From Ryuthela nishihirai (Eukaryota; Arthropoda; Arachnida; Araneae; Heptathelidae): a stretch of DNA of 64,000 bases. Under the pieces are notes generated by a model. The model searched no databases and had not been told where the DNA came from. It worked only from the letters and a program-made list of their open reading frames with translations. The translations under genes and the position numbers were made by a program. Location of the stretch: contig JAWZYU010000024.1 in assembly GCA_038380435.1 (NCBI GenBank), positions 53,902,613-53,966,612 of the forward strand, in the 5' to 3' direction. Shown here one piece after another: positions 59,913 to 64,000 of the stretch. How positions within the stretch are numbered: position 1 is the stretch's first letter; every line of letters starts with the position of its first letter.

Positions 59913-60165
59913 TGTTGGTTTGGCCAAGTTCTCTTTATGCATAATGACAAATTGGGAAACAGAGTTGTGAACAGTGTGTCCTAAATGTCACAGCAAAAGA
60001 GAGACCTGGGATGCAATGGGCAGCAAATATTGAGCAGGACCTTGCTAGAATTTGCCTATAGTGGCAGAATGCAGCTGTAGCTCAGGACATACATGTTTAG
60101 GGGACTAAATTACACAGTCTGGTTCGACCTCCATAGCCCATGACTGCATGAGGATTTTTGTTATG
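59913..60165 (+). mobile_element. RTE-type LINE, 3' fragment
   Basis: Matches the last 250 bp: LVWPS for RWFGH at the start, a degraded NRVVNSV near 59955, RPGMQWAANIEQDLARICL near 60005 and the LVGPP region near 60120. The tail reads gcatgaggatttttg as in copy D. Confidence 0.8.
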
Positions 60166-61140
60166 TATATGTATTTCTCATGACAGTGTCTGGAAGTGAG
60201 AGATGGCCAAATATTCCTGGAAACTTTGGTCAGTCTGAGAGAACTGGCAACACTATTTAGGAAGTGGTCAGTTATTTTTGAAAAATCCTAGTCATAGCAG
60301 GAGAGAACTCTAAGAAATAGGTGGGGAGAAATATTTATTATGTGCTCACCTTTACAGTATTGAGGATGAAGCATATCCCTGCCATTACTGTCAGCATTTT
60401 AAAAATTACATATGTGAGCTTATCTTTAGATTTAATAACTGTAAGATTGGTAAAATGATGGTGGTGAATGAATAAAATAAGAACATTAACCTTATTTACA
60501 ATTAGCAGCAATTGTGCCAATGATGACACTAATAATTTCATATAAGAATTCCATATACATATGTAATTTACAATAAGACTCAAATACTTTGAACTATCTA
60601 TAAAAACCTTACAATGAGAACCTTTTTCAACTGTTAAACTTTTATTACATCTGTAGGCTAATCAGCTATATATTAACTCTTTACAGTTTCAATTCTAGAC
60701 CTTATGAAGCTTTATAAGACACTATAATTTAATAAATAAACTTCAGGTTACAAGTCATTCTAATTTGAAATTTCCTTCAATGACTATTTTACCACTTTAG
60801 TTCCTTTATTTTATCATTAAAATGCACTTCCAATACTTAGTCATAATTTTACATTTATGTCTTGAAGTAGGAATCACAGCACCCAGGGAGAGTTTCTTTT
60901 GTAATTATCAGAGAATAGCTTATTCATAGCACTATCATATTGTTTTTAAGATGTTTGCTGTAAGAAGTACACAGATAACAGAATAAATGTTACAGAATGT
61001 TAAACAACAGTGACATACTGTCAAGGGAGACAGTAAGACTATGCCTAACCAATGGAAAATAAACTGGAGAATTTAAACAGACTTTGGAAAGGAATTTCAC
61101 CTGCATCATGTATAACAACAGTGACATTTAAACAATGATT
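60166..61140. other. Intron sequence, nothing recognised
   Basis: AT-rich with no motifs found. Confidence 0.4.
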
Positions 61141-61144
61141 CAGA

Positions 61145-61490
61145 GGTTCAGGGCTGGGTAATGGAAGGGGATCCACTGGACAGCAATTAGATGAGAAGTG
61201 GAAGCCTTCGATTATTCTTTAATGTACACAGAGTATAGTTCTTCTGCTAGTAATGATCCCTGCAGGAGAGCCATATTCTGTGTACATTAAAGAATTACAT
61301 TATTTACAATACCACAGCTTTAACCATCTGAATGACAGCAGTCTTTTCAAGCCCATCATTATCCCCTTTTACATTTGGGAGCAGAGTGAGTGTCAGCCAA
61401 AAAAATTTCAATGCAGGCCAAGTGGGGACTCAAACCTGGGAACATCAGATTATAAGTCTGGATTACCAAGTGAGCCAGCCTAGGCCTATC
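61145..61490 (-). mobile_element. tRNA-derived SINE, family 1
   Basis: Minus-strand copy with ggttcagggctgggtaatgg at the tail side, ttctttaatgtacac, ctgaatgacagcagtctttt and the head at the right (ggggactcaaacctgggaac). A short inverted repeat of tgtacattaaagaat was created inside it (61218-61290). It lies 90 bp from exon E2. Confidence 0.75.
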
Positions 61491-61581
61491 AATGTTTAGA
61501 ACTTGAATTGCTAAATAATAAAGTGCTAAAAAATTCTTTTATCCCTAATTTTTTTAACTCAAAATGACTAATATTACTTAC

Positions 61582-61705
61582 ATCTATTATTTGGCCAAAA
61601 ACTCGCTCTTTATTTGTGGCTACAACAAAGAGACATCCAACAGCATGTTTAGCCTGTTTCACTGTTCCATATTCAATAAAATTTTGAAGCATGGGTAGTA
61701 GGCGT
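61582..61705 (-). CDS. pds5: PDS5 exon E2
   Basis: A 124-bp exon with acceptor gttgtag and donor gtaagt. The first base completes a codon from E1; 41 codons follow and the exon ends in phase 0. The peptide contains LLPMLQNFIEYGTVKQAKHA and then VGCLFVVATNKERVFGQIID. The GTxKQAKHAV motif is one of the most recognisable stretches of PDS5 proteins and anchors the assignment. It belongs to the central HEAT repeats that wrap the cohesin subunit. An open frame on the same strand covers the exon and runs into the upstream intron, so the exon borders come from the splice sites. Confidence 0.92.
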
Positions 61706-63325
61706 CTACAACAAAATAGAATTTAAAATATTTATATAATTGCTACAAAACTAGGGAAACTGTCATTATATAACATGCATTACTTAAAAAGAAATAAACT
61801 CACAAGTTACATTAATTTTTGAAAATCATTTTAAAAAAGCAATTCTTTAAGCTGGTGTTATGAAATACTATAACTACAAACAATATCTATTAACTCTAGA
61901 AGTGTCAGTATACTCTAAAACAGCAGACATTTAGTAGAAATGAAATACAACCTTTTAATTTGTATATTACATTTACTTCAAACTACCATCAAATGAATGT
62001 TTGTATTCTAACTTTACAATAGTGGTACTAGCTGTTGTTAATGACACAAACTTCTTTCTGGAAGAAAATATAATACCTCCCACAACTGACAACAAATTTA
62101 TATTTGCCCTTCAAGAACTACCTCAGATATAAAAAATTTGAGAGTTGCCACTTATATGGTTAAAATGTCACAGACATTTTATACCTAATTCTATATGTTA
62201 CAGATACAAATCATATTTGCATTACTGGAACATTTATCATTCAAATATTTATTGCTTCAAAGTAAATATATTCCCCTAACTAAAATATCTATCTCTTCCA
62301 CACAATTTTACATTGATAATTTTAATTTGTAACACCACTTTTTTAAAAACAATTTCAGCATTATTTATTTTCAGTTTAGACATCTCTCTTTATATAAATT
62401 CAGTGCGTAACATAATTTTTTTCATGAAAGGTAAATGTATTCCTTACAATTCTTTAATTTAAACACATTTTATTTTTTTCTCAGTGCAATTCAATAAAAT
62501 TCTGAAAAGTACATCTGCCATTCTACAAAAATGTTTTGCAAGTACAAAAAAAAACTACTTGACTCTAGTGCCTGAAGACAGTGTATCCATCTGAAAAATG
62601 ATAATAAAAAGATGAAAAATCTTGAAAAGTAACAGCTGACTGTGCTACAAAGAACAGAAACAAAATGCATTACTGACTTTTAATCAACATCAAAGTGTAC
62701 ATTTTCAAAACATCAGCAAAACTATTAAACAAAACCAAGATATATGTAATGATAACTAGTTGGCTTACATCAGTGACACCAGGTTTAAGAAAGAAAAAAT
62801 ACAAGGAATGCTTAAACACATTAATTTATAGACTAGTTTTGCAGCAAACTATCACTGACAAACATATGATTTACACTTTTTTGAATAATAAGCAATACTA
62901 GGTAAGATTTAAAAAAACTGCTTTATTAACTATCTTAAAACAGTTGTCATATAATGTTTTCAAATTTATGTTATACTAGGCTTTGAAACAAATTGCAAAA
63001 GAATACCAAAGTCAGAAGAATAAAACAACACCAGAAAGAGTAAAATAAAACAAATAACAATAACAAAAAGAAATCATGCAAACAGCATATGAGAATGTAC
63101 ACAAGACCATGATATTTATTTCAGGCAAAAGTGATAATGAGCTTAGAGAAATCTACTCCAGTAAAATAATAAATTTTTATGTTTTAACAATAATAAGTAG
63201 AGCTCTGTGCAGATAAAGATATATGCAATTAAAAGAAAACAGCAGAGTACAGATTAGATAGCAGATGAAATCCCAGACAGGAACATAAGAAGCAACTAAA
63301 CATGATTTTTGCACCCTGTAAATTA
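61706..63325. other. Intron between E2 and E1, nothing recognised
   Basis: AT-rich sequence without repeats I could match elsewhere in the window. Confidence 0.4.
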
Positions 63326-63327
63326 TT

Positions 63328-63563
63328 CCCCCTCTTTCTGAGGCCTTTAGGCACACTGTTCATAACCTTATTCGCTAATCTATAATTATACATATGGATA
63401 ACATGGCCAAACCAATAATGGCGTCTCTCTCTACACAATATACTGCTCAGAGGAGGATGCCGACTCCTTTGCTTAACCTCTTCATTACTTACAAGTTGAA
63501 CCACCTAATGCCCAGATACTGTGTAAGCATCTAGAATCAAAAACATAAAGTTTCCTGTTATCT
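63328..63563 (-). mobile_element. RTE-type LINE, internal fragment
   Basis: On the minus strand it reads from a degraded NRKL.VFDSRCLHSIWALGGS through SNEEVKQRSRHPPLSSILCR, HMYNYRLANKVMNSVPKGLR and KRG. Both ends of the element are missing. A (GATGAT)n run directly follows at 63563-63580, but on the 5' side of the fragment, so it is not the element's own tail. Confidence 0.8.
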
Positions 63564-63722
63564 TGATGATGATGATGATGTAAATTACTTATTTTGAGGT
63601 TTCGACTTGAACTTACTATTTAAGGTTTAGATTTGAAATTCAATCTATGAAATGTATGGATGACAATGTAACAAGTTTGGTCTATAGTTTCTTTTACTGG
63701 AGATTACTTTCCACATACTTAC

Positions 63723-63787
63723 CTGAATAAAAGACCAAACCATGGCAAAAACCTATATTCGTATTTGTTAATTTTCAAATCAAAGCC
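63723..63787 (-). CDS. pds5: PDS5 exon E1 (most upstream exon in window)
   Basis: This 65-bp exon is read from GGC TTT GAT to TTA TTC AG, after an acceptor ending ctttctgtag and before the strong donor gtaagt. Only one frame is open. It ends two bases into a codon, which the single first base of the next exon completes as AGA. The peptide reads through NKYEYRFLPWFGLLF into RRLLPMLQNF of the next exon. This lines up by length and by the KY, F, L and P positions with the PDS5 segment just before GTPKQAKHAV. Conservation here is weaker than in later exons, so it is less certain, but phase, splice sites and alignment agree. Confidence 0.72.
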
Positions 63788-63828
63788 CTACAGAAAGGTT
63801 TATCTGATGCATAAACATAGTGCTGGAT

Positions 63829-63911
63829 CTCAGCTTAAATGCATAAAAAACTGCCAGTTATTAAATTTCTCAGCTTAAATGCATAAAAAACTACCAGCTA
63901 TCAAATTTCAG
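63829..63911. repeat. Tandem duplication of about 41 bp
   Basis: Two copies of tctcagcttaaatgcataaa followed by aactgccagttat and aaatt, with four changes. They lie just upstream of the acceptor of exon E1. Confidence 0.85.
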
Positions 63912-64000
63912 GTTATTTATTATTAACTGGAGATAATGGTATGAAAAAGACATTGTAGATATTACTTTTATCGTATACACAGGACTTCACTGATAACAGT

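Larger units (their letters stand above)
49..63787 (-). other. pds5: PDS5 cohesin-regulator gene (partial, ten exons)
   Basis: This is the span of the only host gene I can support. PDS5 is a HEAT-repeat protein that binds the cohesin ring in the nucleus and controls loading, release and maintenance of sister chromatid cohesion. Ten minus-strand exons have GT-AG borders and matching phases and splice to 1245 bp (415 codons) without a stop. Family hallmarks read in order: GTVKQAKHAV, SLVSLGHIAL, IVKDLLM, VEGMKMIVRWLLGLKT, SWLRLTAACCMLKLC, KLHKGL, NKRRDYLKQNP, LPDYVLPYAIHLLAHDP, CLWFLMEPLMKNEN and KLYAVCDLAL. This corresponds to the central and C-central HEAT region. The N-terminal exons lie beyond position 64000 and the C-terminal tail lies before position 1, so no promoter, start codon or polyadenylation site is in the window. 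Introns measure about 2.0, 7.9, 6.2, 3.5, 13.7, 5.4, 9.6, 8.6 and 5.7 kb. I cannot tell whether the organism has one PDS5 gene or A and B paralogues. Confidence 0.93.

Overview
This is AT-rich animal DNA. The only host gene I can support is one long, intron-rich gene on the minus strand. Ten short exons (E1 63723-63787, then 61582-61705, 53545-53700, 47304-47372, 43677-43810, 29825-29948, 24232-24436, 14547-14661, 5847-5976 and 49-171) join in a single open frame across GT-AG introns. They give exactly 1245 bp, or 415 codons, of a PDS5-type cohesin regulator (sister chromatid cohesion protein PDS5). Neither end of the gene is in the window. Introns run from 2 to 14 kb, so about 98 percent of the window is intron. 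The mobile element types (RTE and I-type LINEs, Tc1, pogo/Tigger, hAT, Penelope-like, tRNA-derived SINEs) and the large introns suggest an invertebrate. A chelicerate such as a horseshoe crab would fit, but that is a guess.

Layout from left to right. 1-6 kb: E10, a tRNA-derived SINE, other decayed repeats, a double hairpin and E9. 6-14.5 kb: a foldback element, RTE copy A cut at a TA by a Tc1 copy, further repeats and an RTE 3' fragment. 14.5-24 kb: E8, several decayed Tc1 and pogo pieces, a 1228-bp Tc1 with perfect terminal inverted repeats, inverted SINE pairs and a hAT-type MITE. 24-30 kb: E7, a Tigger fossil and E6. 30-41 kb: RTE copy D, split by a 5.8-kb I-type LINE with an exact 15-bp target duplication, and again by an unknown repeat, a SINE and a hAT MITE. 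41-48 kb: E5, a Penelope-like fragment with a hammerhead-like core, and E4. 48-58 kb: RTE copies B and C, nearly full length and pointing at each other, with E3 between them. 58-64 kb: RTE fragments, a SINE, E2 and E1.

No element looks able to move now: every transposase or reverse transcriptase frame I followed carries stops, frameshifts or deletions. The most interesting structures are the inverted RTE pair around E3, the nested insertions at 30-41 kb, two local template-switch-like palindromes inside RTE copy D, hairpins at the 5' end of the I-type LINE, and the hammerhead-like motif beside Penelope-like coding sequence. All family assignments come from reading protein motifs by eye; no database search was run.
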